Shown here: one piece after another, positions 41,752-51,012 of the stretch
Layout of the letters: every line of letters begins with the position of its first letter
Numbering within the stretch: position 1 is the first letter of the stretch
Assembly: GCA_964244885.1 (NCBI GenBank)
Contig: CAXTKD010000012.1
Span: 35,920-99,919 of the forward strand
Reading direction: 5' to 3'
Source: CAXTKD01 sp964244885
GTDB taxonomy: Bacteria > Pseudomonadota > Alphaproteobacteria > Sphingomonadales > Sphingomonadaceae
Length of the DNA stretch: 64,000 nucleotides
Translations under genes and position numbers: made by a program
Notes under the pieces: model-generated
Told to the model about the DNA's origin: nothing
Database searches by the model: none
What the model saw: only the letters and a program-made list of their open reading frames with translations

Positions 41752-42297
41752 ATGCGCCTGTCCGTCCTGACCGTTGCCGCCGTCGCGCTGGTCGCGGCCG
41801 CGCCCGCCGCCAATTCCGCCTACCAGTTCAAGATGACCCGGATCGACGGCAAGCCGATGCCGCTCGCCCAGTACAAGGGCAAGGTCATGCTGGTGGTCAA
41901 CACCGCGTCCTTCTGCGGATTCACGCCGCAGTATGAGGGGCTCGAGGCGCTCTACGAAAGCTATCGCGACAAGGGGCTGGTGCTCGTCGGCGTCCCCTCG
42001 GGCGACTTCAAGGGCCAGGAATATGGCACCAACAAGGAAATCAAGGAATTCTGCGAGTCGAAGTTCGGCATCCGCTTCCCGATGACCGAGAAGGCAGACG
42101 TCATCGGCCCGAACGCCGCGCCCTTCTACAAATGGGCCGAGGCGACGCTTGGGCCGGACAGCGTGCCCAAGTGGAATTTCCACAAATATCTGGTCGGCCG
42201 CGACGGCACGCTGATCACCTATTTCGGCAGCAAGACGACTCCGGACGACCCGGCGCTCAAGGCGGCGATCGAGGCGGCTCTGGCGGCGAAGGGCTAG
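41752..42297 (+). CDS. Glutathione peroxidase family protein, exported
   Basis: 181 aa with a signal peptide (LTVAAVALVAAAPAANSA). GPx-like thioredoxin fold: VNTASFCGFTPQYEGLEAL with peroxidatic Cys (not selenocysteine), and KWNFHKYLVGRDG. It would reduce peroxides in the periplasm using thioredoxin or glutathione. Located 30 bp after the aminopeptidase gene. Confidence 0.88.
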   Translation: MRLSVLTVAAVALVAAAPAANSAYQFKMTRIDGKPMPLAQYKGKVMLVVNTASFCGFTPQYEGLEALYESYRDKGLVLVGVPSGDFKGQEYGTNKEIKEFCESKFGIRFPMTEKADVIGPNAAPFYKWAEATLGPDSVPKWNFHKYLVGRDGTLITYFGSKTTPDDPALKAAIEAALAAKG

Positions 42298-42409
42298 GCT
42301 CGGCTTCCTGGGCGCCGGCGAGCGCGCGGTCGCGCGCCTTGCGGCGTCCGAGGTTGGCGCGCAGCGCCCTGGCGAGCCGCGCGGCGCGCGCTTCCTTCGA
42401 TTCGGCCAT
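42257..42409 (-). CDS. Very small basic protein of unknown function
   Basis: 50 aa. The start ESKEARAARLARALRANLGR is a basic helix, the rest is Pro/Ser-rich. It overlaps the convergent glutathione-peroxidase gene by 41 bp. I include it because this small-protein pattern (basic helix of about 30 aa, RAARLARALRANL) is familiar from sphingomonad genomes; evidence in the window alone is thin. Confidence 0.45.
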   Translation of the reverse strand: MAESKEARAARLARALRANLGRRKARDRALAGAQEAEPSPSPPEPPRSPP

Positions 42410-42436
42410 GGGCGCGGTGTAGCAGGAGATGACGGC

Positions 42437-43633
42437 ATGATGCGACGGCTGCTTGGCGGGCTGGTCCTGCTCCTGACGGTCGCGGCGGCGCCCGTGGGCA
42501 ATTACCGCGCGACCATCGCCTTCCCGAGCGGGGAGCTGCCGTTCGGCCTCGAGGTCAGCCGCACGCCGAAGGGCGTCTCGGCGGCGCTGGTCAACGGCGC
42601 CAAGCGCTTCGTCGCCGAGAGGGCGAGCCTCGACGGCGACACGCTGACGATGGAATTTCCGTCCTACGATTCGTCGCTGGAGCTGCGCACCCGGGCCGAC
42701 GGCCGGCTGACCGGCACCGCGCATCTTCGCCGCCGCACCGGCCCCGTCGATCTGCCGATGAGCGCGACGCCCGGCCTGCGCTACCGCTTCTACGCCCGCC
42801 CGGCGCCCGCCGCGGCGCCGCTGTCGGGCAAATGGCTGATCGAAACCAAGGACGAGCGCGGCCTGCTGCTGCTGACGCAGACGGGCAGCCGCCTGACCGG
42901 ATCGATCCAGTGGCCGAGCGGCGACCAGCGCTATCTCGCGGGCGAAGTCTCGGGCTCCGAGTTCGCGCTGTCGACCTTCGACGGCAACCAGGGCTCGGTC
43001 TGGAAGGGCCGGATCGAGGGCGGCAAGCTGACCGGCGGCTCGTTCGGCGCGACCAGCGCCAGGCCCGACCCCTTCACCGCGCGCCGCCAGGGCAAGGCAC
43101 CCGCCGACAGCACCGTCGTCATCGGCGAGGAAAAGGCGCTGCCGCAAAAGCTCGACTTCGCCTTCCCCGACACCAACGGCAAGCGCGTCTCGCTGTCCGA
43201 CCCGCGCTATCGCGGCAAGGTGGTGGTCGTCTCGATCGGCGGCACCTGGTGCCCCAATTGCCATGATGAGGCGGCGTTCCTCGCGCCTTATTACGTCAAG
43301 AACCGCGCGCGCGGGCTGGAGGTGATCGGCCTGCAGTTCGAATATGTCGACGATCCCGCGCGCTCGGCGCGCCAGTCGAAGCGTTTCGCTGAGCGCTACA
43401 ACGTCAGCTATCCGCTGCTGATCGCCGGCGCCTCGACGCCCGAAAGCACCAGGGCCGCTCTGCCGCAGATCGGCGGGGTGAAGATCTATCCGACGACGAT
43501 CTTCGTCGACCGCAAGGGCCGCGTCCGAGCCATCCACACCGGCTATGCCGGGCCGGCGACCGGCGCGCTCAACAAGAAGATGGAGCGCGATTTCGACGCG
43601 CTGGTGACGAAGCTGCTCGCCGAGCGCGCTTGA
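42437..43633 (+). CDS. TlpA/redoxin-domain protein, exported
   Basis: 398 aa. Signal peptide (LGGLVLLLTVAAAPVG), an about 210-residue beta-rich N-domain, and a TlpA-like thioredoxin domain with CxxC in GGTWCPNCHDEAAF and cis-Pro in KIYPTTIFVDRKG. A periplasmic thiol-disulphide or peroxide-handling enzyme next to an exported glutathione peroxidase. Confidence 0.86.
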   Translation: MMRRLLGGLVLLLTVAAAPVGNYRATIAFPSGELPFGLEVSRTPKGVSAALVNGAKRFVAERASLDGDTLTMEFPSYDSSLELRTRADGRLTGTAHLRRRTGPVDLPMSATPGLRYRFYARPAPAAAPLSGKWLIETKDERGLLLLTQTGSRLTGSIQWPSGDQRYLAGEVSGSEFALSTFDGNQGSVWKGRIEGGKLTGGSFGATSARPDPFTARRQGKAPADSTVVIGEEKALPQKLDFAFPDTNGKRVSLSDPRYRGKVVVVSIGGTWCPNCHDEAAFLAPYYVKNRARGLEVIGLQFEYVDDPARSARQSKRFAERYNVSYPLLIAGASTPESTRAALPQIGGVKIYPTTIFVDRKGRVRAIHTGYAGPATGALNKKMERDFDALVTKLLAERA

Positions 43634-43636
43634 GCC

Positions 43637-43894
43637 TCAGATGTGATATTCGAGAACATACTCGCCCGCCGGGCGGCGGCTGGCGAAGCCGTTCCGCCGC
43701 GCCTGAAGCTCGTCGTTCAGGGCCTTGGTGGTGTCGCTCGCCGTCTTGACGAAGACGCCGGGGACGAAGGCGTGGACGATGCAGCCGAGCCCGCCCGCGA
43801 CCATCGTCGCGCCGAAGCGCATCGCGATGCCGAAATGCTCGGCGTAGCTTTCGTCGATGCTCGCCGGATGGTCGGTGAAAAGCTTGCCGAACAT
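43637..43894 (-). CDS. DUF6356 family protein
   Basis: 85 aa from ATG 43894. Pattern FTDHPASIDESYAEHFGIAM then a hydrophobic span (VAGGLGCIVHAFVPGVFVKT), as in DUF6356 proteins of sphingomonads. Small membrane protein, function unknown. It ends 3 bp after the convergent TlpA-like gene. Confidence 0.75.
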   Translation of the reverse strand: MFGKLFTDHPASIDESYAEHFGIAMRFGATMVAGGLGCIVHAFVPGVFVKTASDTTKALNDELQARRNGFASRRPAGEYVLEYHI

Positions 43895-44090
43895 GCCCCG
43901 TCTCCTCGTCTCAGCGCCGTCTTTACCACGGGGAGGCAGCGGGTCCATTTGAAATGACGGAAAGAAGCGGCCCGGCGGGGCGGGGAAGCCTTTCGCCGGG
44001 CCTAGCCTTCGTTACATCTGCAGAATGCACCCCGGTTGCCCATACAACGGCCGGGCTCGGGAATCGGGCCCGAACCCCGGGCGGGTTCGC

Positions 44091-44119
44091 TTGACAGGGG
44101 GTGGGCGGTCATCCATAGC
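44091..44119 (+). promoter_or_regulatory. Predicted promoter of tRNA-Thr
   Basis: TTGACA at 44091-44096, then 17 bp, then CATAGC at 44114-44119. The -35 is perfect and the -10 poor, but the distance to the tRNA 5' end (26 bp) is right. Confidence 0.45.
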
Positions 44120-44145
44120 GCCGCTCGCTTTCGCCCCCGGCGAAC

Positions 44146-44220
<75 letters not shown>

Positions 44221-44445
44221 GCATCCTCCTCAATTAGCACAGAAACTCTCCCCGGCAGGGGGCCAATCCAGCATTACGCGATGGCTGATATAGTCCGATG
44301 TAATACCCGCGTAATCAGACGCTCTCGGAAGTTTGAGGGATTGACGAGGGGAAGGTCTTCCCTTGTCGGCGAGCCACGTCTCGCCCAACCCCTTCTGCGG
44401 GAGGTCTCGCAACGCCCCGAGAGGAAAAGGGGATCGCTTTCTCCG

Positions 44446-44486
44446 CGACGGGTCGAGGCTGAGAGAGAGGCTCTTGGCGCCCGTCG
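44446..44486 (+). ncRNA. Structured leader element upstream of the DUF932 gene, copy 1
   Basis: Outer stem CGACGGG/CCCGTCG (7 bp) encloses an inner stem TGAGAG/CTCTTG with loop AGAGG. The Shine-Dalgarno-like TGGAGA follows directly, and the ATG is 13 nt after the stem. A second copy at 46302-46344 keeps both stems with different, compensating bases. Confidence 0.55.
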
Positions 44487-44498
44487 TGGAGATCTCCC

Positions 44499-45710
44499 AT
44501 GGCGACTATTCTTTCCGATCCTCGCGTTACCAGTGCTCCGCGTCCCGCGGCCGCCGGGCCTTACACGGTCGACATCAGCCGCGGCGAGCGGATCGGCCGC
44601 GTCTCGTCCGAGTGGTTCTCGCGACCCGATGACGAGCGCTTCCTATCGCTCGGTGCGCTGCGCGCGGCGGTTCGCGCCCGTGGCGAGCGAGCGACCGCCC
44701 GCACCGTCGAGACCAAGGCGCTGCGCGTCGAGGCCTGCCGTGACAATGCCGAGCGGCTCGCGCTGATCGTGCCCGGCCAGGATGCACCGGTCGCGCCGAC
44801 CCACTGGTCCTACGGCCAGCTGTGCAGCCTGGTCGGCGCACCCGCCAGCTACAATGCGCCAGCTGCCCGCCCCGCTCGCCGGCATCAACCTCCAGCACGG
44901 GCTGCTGTCGCACCGCGCCGAGCTGGTGAAGACGCTGGAGGCCGACGATGGCCGGATCGTGCTGCGCGCCGTCACCGGGCCGGATTACGGCCGCATCTGG
45001 GATCATGAGCTGGTCGAGGCGGTGATGCGCATCGCCGGCGACGGAACCGGCGACACGCGCTGGAAGGTGCCGGGCCTGCTCGACTGGTCGACCATGACGC
45101 ACAATCCGTTCGTCGAGGTGACCAAGGACACCACGACGCTTTATGCCTCGGACGCGACGTTTTCCTGTTCCTGGTCGACGACGCGCATCCGATCCAGGCC
45201 GGTCGCCTGCCGAACGGCGATCCCGACCTCTACTTCCGAGGCTTCTACTGCTGGAACAGCGAGGTCGGCTCGAAGACGCTCGGCATGGCGAGCTTTTATC
45301 TCCGAGCCGTCTGCATGAACCGCAACATCTGGGGTGCCGAGGGATTCGAGGAGATCAGCATCCGGCATTCGAAGTTCGCCGGTCACCGCTTCGCGCATCA
45401 GGCGGCTCCCGCGCTGGAGCGGTTCGCCACATCGTCGCCGGCCCCGTTCATGGCCGGCATCCGCGCCGCGCGCGAGGCGATCGTCGCGCGCAAGGACGAG
45501 GATCGCGAGACCTTCCTGCGCAAGCGCGGCTTCTCGCGTCCCGAGACCGAGAAGATCATCGCCACCGTGCTGTAGGAGGAAGGCCGCCCGCCGGAGTCGA
45601 TCTTCGATTTCGTGCAAGGGATCACGGCGCTCGCCCGCGCCAAGCCGCATCAGGATGCCCGGCTGGAACTCGATGGCAAGGCTGCCAAGCTGCTGGCCTC
45701 CGCTGCGTAG
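44499..45710 (+). pseudogene. DUF932 domain protein, broken by two frameshifts and a stop
   Basis: The DUF932 sequence (plasmid/ICE protein family) can be read through three segments: 44499-44852 (SDPRVTSAPRPAAAGPYTVD...), 44854-45153 (RQLPAPLAGINLQHGLLSHR...) and 45156-45710 (FLFLVDDAHPIQAGRLPNGD...). Joining them needs removal of one A at 44853 and one extra C at 45153/45154. An in-frame TAG at 45573 separates the last 45 residues (EEGRPPESIFDFVQGI...). With repairs the protein would be about 403 aa, normal for the family. Either a genuine pseudogene or sequence errors. Confidence 0.75.
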
Positions 45711-45722
45711 CGCCCGATCGTT

Positions 45723-45754
45723 CGGCGGCTGCCTCGCCCGCCGCCGACTTTTTT
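45723..45754 (+). terminator. Rho-independent terminator after the DUF932 gene
   Basis: Stem CGGCGGC/GCCGCCG with a 10-nt loop, then AC and six T (45749-45754). Confidence 0.7.
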
Positions 45755-45777
45755 CCATTCATCATCAGGAGGTCATC

Positions 45778-46229
45778 ATGGCCGACCGCGTTTCCGCATC
45801 GATCGTGCTCGGCGGCACTATCGATAATGCCGCATTTGCCGAACTTGCCGAGCTCATCGCGCAAGAGGTCTTTCGACCGCGTGGGACGGCGAGCCGTTCC
45901 AGCCGGACGACATCACGCCAGACCGGCAGCTCAGTCTCTACGCCCACGAGGTCGCATGGGGCCGCTTCGAGGCGCTGGAGGCCTGGTGCGTCGACAACGC
46001 CGTGCCGTTCACTCGCTGGTCCGGCGCCTATGCCGGCCAATGGGGTGCCGAGCGTGTCGTCTTCACCGGCACTGGCGAGCCGGAATCGTTTGCCGCCGAC
46101 GAGGACGATCATATCCTGATCGGCCGCGACACGGTCGACCGGCTCGGTTCGATCGAAGTGATCCGCGCCCACTTCGATGCGGCGGATTTCGTCGTGCCGC
46201 CGCTCATCGTTGCCGGGCGGCCGCAATAG
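45778..46229 (+). pseudogene. Conserved element protein with one frameshift
   Basis: It starts at ATG 45778 after AGGAGG (ADRVSASIVLGGTIDNAAFA) and continues, after one missing G near 45867, as WDGEPFQPDDITPDRQLSLY ... RWSGAYAGQWGAERVVF ... ADFVVPPLIVAGRPQ. Repaired length is about 151 aa. Similar small proteins lie between DUF932 and ParB genes in sphingomonad elements; function unknown. Confidence 0.65.
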
Positions 46230-46301
46230 TCCCGGCCACCAAGCATCATCGTCGCGCGCAGCCTTCTCCCTTTGAGAGGGAGAGGGCTGCGCCTTGCTTC
46301 G

Positions 46302-46344
46302 TGACGGGTTGAGGGTCGGGAGAGTGGCTCCCGGCCGCCCGTCA
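46302..46344 (+). ncRNA. Structured leader element upstream of the ParB-like gene, copy 2
   Basis: Outer stem TGACGGG/CCCGTCA and inner stem CGGGAG/CTCCCG with loop AGTGG. Compared with copy 1 the outer closing pair changes C-G to T-A and the inner pairs also change in a compensated way. TGGAGA follows directly and the ATG is again 13 nt downstream. Another hairpin (GCGCAGCC...GGGCTGCGC, 46257-46292) lies just upstream. Confidence 0.55.
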
Positions 46345-46356
46345 TGGAGAAGACCC

Positions 46357-48373
46357 ATGACCAAGTCGGTCCAGAAGATCACGTTGTCGTCGTCGCGGGA
46401 TATCCCGTTCGACAAACTGGTGCTGAGCCAGTCCAACGTCCGCCACATCAAGGCGGGCGTCTCGATCGAGGAGCTGGCGGACGACATCGCTCGCCGCACG
46501 CTCATCCAAAGCCTGATGGTGCGGCCGGTCCGCGACGCCGAGGGCGTCGAGACTGGCATGTACGAGATCCCGGCCGGCGGTCGCCGCTACCGGGCGCTCG
46601 CGCTGCTGGTGAAGCAGCGGCGCCTCGCCAAGACCGCGCCGGTGCCGTGCGTGGTGCGCGAGGACGGCACGCCCGAGGAGGATAGTCTCGCCGAGAACGT
46701 CCAACGCGCGCCGCTCCACCCGCTCGACCAATTCCGGGCGTTCCTTGCGCTGCGCGAGAAGGGCCAGTCCGAGGAGGAGATCGCGGCGGCGCAGTTCGTG
46801 CCCGTCGCGGTGGTCAAGCAGCGGCTGCGCCTCGCGTCGGTCAGCCCGAAGCTGCTCGACGTCTATGCCGAGGACGGCATGACGCTCGACCAGCTGATGG
46901 CGTTCACAGTCAACGCCGACCATGCCCGCCAGGAGCAGGTGTTCGAGCGCATCTCGCAATCCTACGACAAGCAGCCCTATGCCATCCGGCGAATGCTGAC
47001 CGAGGGCGCGGTTAAGACGACCGACAAGCGTGCCCTGTTCGTCGGGCCCGACGCCTATCAAGAAGCCGGCGGCACGATCCTGCGCGACCTGTTCGAGCAG
47101 GATCATGGCGGCTGGCTGCAGGACGCCGGGCTGCTCGACATGCTCGTCGCCGAGAAGCTGCGTGAGGAGGCGGAGACGATCGGCGCCGAGGGCTGGAAGT
47201 GGACCGAGGTCGCGCCCGACTTCGCCCACGGCCATACCTACGGTCTTCGACGGCTGTTCGGCGAGCAGGCCCCGCTCACCGACGAGGAGCAGGCGACGCG
47301 CGATGCCCTGCAGGCCGAGCTCGACGCGATCGAGGAGGCTTACTCGGGCGGCGACGAGGACTTGCCGGACGGCGTCGATGAACGGCTCGCCGAGATCGAG
47401 AGCTTCGCGTCGATCGCGGCTATGTCCGCGCCGAGGACGAGCTGCCGATCGAGCCGGAGGCTGGCGAGGGGCTGGCGGCGAAGCGGCCGACGCCGCCGAT
47501 TCGTCCGATCGCGAGGATGCGGGCACCGACGACGGCGGGACCGAGCCGGTCGAGCCGGAGGAGGACGAAGGGCTGAAGCCGATCCCCGACCGGCTGGTGA
47601 GCGAGCTGACCGCGCACCGCACGCTGGCGCTGCGCCATGCGCTTGGCGGACGTCCGGAGATTGCGTTCGTGGCGGCGCTCCATGCGCTCTGCCTGCGCGT
47701 GTTCTACCGCTATGCGCAGGATAGCTGCCTCGAACTCGACCTGAAGAGCGTCGGGTTCGCGGCGCAGGCGCCGGGCCTCGCCGACAGTCCACTGGCATCG
47801 GCGTACGACGCGCACCATGCCGAATGGGCGCAGGTGCTGCCCAAGGAGACGGTCGACCTGTGGGATGCGCTCGCGGCGTTCGACGGCGACGCGCAGCATC
47901 GGCTGTTCGCCCACTGCGTCTCGCTGTCGGTGAACGCGATCTACGAGCCGTACAACCGTCGGCCGAAGGCGCTCGCGCATGCCGACCGGCTCGCCACCGC
48001 GGTCGACCTCGACATGGTATCAGCCGGCTGGGCGCCGACGGTCGACACCTACTTCGGCCGCGGGACCAAGGCGCGCATCGTGGGCGCGGTGCGCGAGGCG
48101 AACGGCGACCAGGCGGCCGACCGCATCGTCGCGCTCAAGAAGCCGGAGATGGCGGCGGAGGCGGAGGTGCTGCTCGCCGGTTCGGGCTGGCTGCCCGAAC
48201 CGCTGCGCACGCCCGGCCGTACGCTGTTCGCGGTCGTGGCGGTCGCCGAGCCGGACGCCGTGACCGTTGGCGAGGAACCGGCGGCGATCAACGGCGAACC
48301 GGCCGTGGACGACACGTCGCCCCAAGACGAAGATGAACAGGTCGACGAATACCACGCCATCGCCGCCGAGTAA
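46357..48373 (+). pseudogene. ParB/RepB/Spo0J-type protein with two frameshifts
   Basis: The N-terminal ParB/Srx nuclease-like domain is intact (PFDKLVLSQSNVRHIKAGVS, IPAGGRRYRALALLVKQ, LAENVQRAPLHPLDQFRAF) followed by the HTH (EEEIAAAQFVPVAVVKQRLR). Reading frame then needs one extra C at 47406/47407 and one extra G at 47478 to continue (RVDRGYVRAEDELPIEPEAG, then EAADAADSSDRED ... EGLKPIPDRLVSELTAHRTL) to TAA 48373. Repaired length is about 672 aa, as in plasmid/ICE ParB-like proteins. The breaks fall in an acidic, low-complexity linker, so both halves could still fold if made. Confidence 0.75.
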
Positions 48374-48391
48374 CTGCACCCCGCACCTTAT

Positions 48392-48427
48392 GGCCCGCCG
48401 TCGAACGACCGACGGCGGGCCTTTTTT
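48392..48427 (+). terminator. Rho-independent terminator after the ParB-like gene
   Basis: Perfect 12-bp stem GGCCCGCCGTCG/CGACGGCGGGCC with loop AACGAC, followed by TTTTTT. Confidence 0.9.
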
Positions 48428-48445
48428 GTCCCGGAGGATCGAGCC

Positions 48446-49504
48446 ATGCCGGACCGTGCCGCCGACATTTCCGCCGCCTCGCCGAGCAGGCCGAGGCGGT
48501 CTGCCGCCACTATCTTTCCAGCGGCCGCCGCGAGGGCCGCTACTGGCTGGTCGGCGACGCCGATAACACGCCGGGCCGCAGCCTGTTCGTCCGGCTGAAG
48601 CCGGGCGATGCCGGCAAGCTCGCCGGCAAATGGACCGACGCCGCCACGGGCGAGCACGGCGACCTGCTCGATATCATTGCCCGCCGCGAAAGCTTGACGA
48701 CGCTGCGCGAGACGCTCGATGAAGCGCGACGCTTCCCGGCCCTGCCACGGGCTGAGCCGACCGACACCTACCAATACCAATCGCCCGCGCCAACGGGGTC
48801 GCCGGAAGCGGCACGACGCCTGTTCGCCATATCGAAGCCGATTGCTGGCACCTTGGCGGAGCCTACCTGCGTGAGCGCGGCATCACCGGCGCACGGACCT
48901 GCACCGCGCTCCGCTTCCATCCCCGCTGCTGGTATCGCAGCGACGACGACGACTCCGCAGATCATATCCGCGACAGCTGGCCGGCGCTGATCGCAGCCGT
49001 GACCGACAATGCCGGCATGATCACCGGCGCGCACCGCACCTGGCTCGACACGTCGGGCAAGACGAAAGCGCCGCTCTCGACACCGCGACGCGCCATGGGG
49101 TCGCTCCTGGGCAACGGCGTCAGGTTCGAGAGAACATCCGATGTGCTCGTGGCCGGAGAAGGCATCGAGACGATGCTGTCGCTGCGACGCATCCTGCCCT
49201 CCATGCCCATGATCGCGGGGCTCTCCGCCAATCACCTCGCCGCCCTGCTCCCGCCGAACGGCCTGCGCCGGCTCTACATCGCGCGCGACAACGATCCGGC
49301 CGGACGGCATGCGACGAGACGCTGGCCCAACGCGCGCACGCCGCCGGGATCGAGACGCTGCCGCTTCTACCGGCGCTCGGCGACTTCAACGACGATCTGC
49401 GCCAGCTCGGGCTGTGAGCTCTGGCAGAGGGGGTCAGGCTCCAACTCGCCGGGGAGGACGCCGATCGGTTCCTGATCTCCGACAGGTCCAGCCGGGCGGC
49501 GTGA
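48446..49504 (+). pseudogene. TOPRIM primase-like (DUF7146-type) protein, three frameshifts and a stop
   Basis: It starts at ATG 48446. Sequence (RRLAEQAEAVCRHYLSSGRR, AGKWTDAATGEHGDLLDIIA) resumes after one missing C near 48470; a missing G near 48860 restores YLRERGITGARTCTALRFHP, and a missing C near 49312 restores DETLAQRAHAAGIETLPLLP. The TOPRIM motifs are VLVAGEGIETMLSL and IARDNDPAG. TGA at 49415 precedes a further conserved-looking tail in the same frame to 49504 (ALAEGVRLQLAGEDADRFLI). Repaired length about 352 aa. Such proteins serve element replication. Confidence 0.7.
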
Positions 49505-49815
49505 TCGACGGCATCGGCCAGCAATCGTCATCGTCAGCTTCCCTCTAGTCGGGAGAACCGCGCCCACGGCCTTCTGAGAGGGCGGTCGGACCGGAACCCG
49601 GCCGGGCCGGCAACGGCTGCGCCGGACTATTTTCCGTCGGCGGGGACGAGCCCCGCCTTTACATCGCGAACCAAAATAGCCCGGCTTCGCCGTCCTCCGC
49701 TGCGCTGCGGCCGCGCGTGGCTGCGCCCCGGCGGTGCAGGTCCAGCCGCGTCCCGCTCTGTCGTCGCCTGCGAAGGCCGCGATGGGCGCGGTCGCCAGCT
49801 TAAGGGCAAGCCACC
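49505..49815. other. Gap without a supported gene
   Basis: 311 bp between the primase-like remnant and the DUF2493 gene. No open frame has a plausible start and family-like sequence. The stretch around 49630-49800 is GC-rich with several short inverted motifs (GGCGGGGACGAGCCCCGCC at 49636 is a near-perfect hairpin). It may be the DUF2493 leader. Confidence 0.5.
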
Positions 49816-50751
49816 ATGACGAACGATCCAGACCACGAGCCGCACCACGCCGTCTCGCCGACCGGTCACATCCTCGAAGAACTCGCGCTATACGGTCACC
49901 GTCCATTCGACGACGAGCCCGATCCCCGACCGCTGCCGGAGGCATCCCAGATCACCGGCGCCATCGTCGACATCTTCGACGCGCTGGTGGTGACGCTGCA
50001 GGACACCCGCCTCGAACCCGATCTCGAGACCCTGCTCTGGGGCCAGGTCAACCTGTTCCACCGCACCGTCGATCGGAGCGAGCGCGAGCTCGAAGACAAC
50101 GAGCAGGCGCAGAAGCGCTCGCAGCGCGAGCAGGACGGTTCCGAGGTCAAATCGGTCGAGCTGGAGCGGCTGCTGGCGGAAGGTATGACGCTGATCGAGC
50201 GCCGCAATGCGTTCGAGCTGATGCGCGACCTCGCCGCCGAGCAGTTCGAGACGCACACCCGCCATGCCTGGCGCCCGCACACCGGATCGATGGTCAACCG
50301 CAAGGCGCTGACGGCCGCGATGATCGACAGTCGCGACTTCCTCGCCGCCCGAAGGCGCGCCGAGACCGAGGTGATGCTGCCCGCAGGCCCGAAGATCGCG
50401 TTCACCGGCGGGGCCGACGTCACCGATCACCGGCTGATCTGGGACACGCTCGATAAGGTCGCCGCCAAGCATCCCGGCATGGTGCTGATGCACGGTGGAT
50501 CGCCCAAGGGCGCGGAGCTGATCGCATCCCGCTGGGCGGACAATCGCAAGGTCGCGCAGATCGCGTTCAAGCCCGACTGGACCAGGCACGCCAAGGCGGC
50601 GCCTTTCAAGCGCAACGACGCGATGCTCGACATCCTGCCAATCGGGGTGATCGTGTTCGCTGGCACCGGCATCCAGGACAACCTCGCCGACAAGGCCCGC
50701 AAGCTCGGCATCCCGCTGTTCGACTTCCGGCCTAAGCCGGGCGGGGGGTAA
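49816..50751 (+). CDS. DUF2493 (YspA/SLOG-like) domain protein
   Basis: 311 aa. The N-terminal half is helical; the C-terminal half (about residues 190-310) is a Rossmann-like DUF2493 domain: KIAFTGGADVTDHRLIWDTL, LMHGGSPKGAELIASRWA and FKPDWTRHAKAAPFKRN. The GG-[VT]-TD loop and HGGSPKGAE suggest nucleotide or nucleotide-derivative binding, as proposed for SLOG proteins. Unlike its left neighbours it is intact. It borders the defence-like cargo. Confidence 0.85.
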   Translation: MTNDPDHEPHHAVSPTGHILEELALYGHRPFDDEPDPRPLPEASQITGAIVDIFDALVVTLQDTRLEPDLETLLWGQVNLFHRTVDRSERELEDNEQAQKRSQREQDGSEVKSVELERLLAEGMTLIERRNAFELMRDLAAEQFETHTRHAWRPHTGSMVNRKALTAAMIDSRDFLAARRRAETEVMLPAGPKIAFTGGADVTDHRLIWDTLDKVAAKHPGMVLMHGGSPKGAELIASRWADNRKVAQIAFKPDWTRHAKAAPFKRNDAMLDILPIGVIVFAGTGIQDNLADKARKLGIPLFDFRPKPGGG

Positions 50752-50780
50752 CAGCCGGCATAGCACCCGGTTCGTCGGAA

Positions 50781-50802
50781 TGACCCATACCCGGACATTC
50801 AG
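50781..50802. repeat. Short repeat, left of the lipoprotein/protease-nuclease cassette
   Basis: TGACCCATACCCGGACATTC plus AG; matches 54757-54777 with two extra bases and one or two substitutions. The pair encloses the two-gene cassette 51013-54713. Confidence 0.5.
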
Positions 50803-51012
50803 ACCGCGCTTCCTGCTCCCAGACTTCCGCCATTTGTTCATCTCGGGTCGCGGCCGCTCTCGATGTCAGTCCAGCCGCATAACGGCATTTAGCGCTCTCT
50901 CATGCCAGCTCGGGGCAGACGGCTCTGTACATTTCGAAGCCAGCACTTCTACTTACGCCGATGTTATTGACTTAGCTCCGGGGTATCAGGCTTAATCGCA
51001 GTCCGGGGGGGC

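Noticed and set aside
39874..42501. 875-aa open frame opposite aminopeptidase P and glutathione peroxidase
   Set aside because: Antisense shadow spanning two real genes.
44499..45710. Programmed ribosomal frameshifting as an explanation for the DUF932 breaks
   Set aside because: The shifts need different directions, there is no slippery heptamer, and an in-frame stop would still remain.
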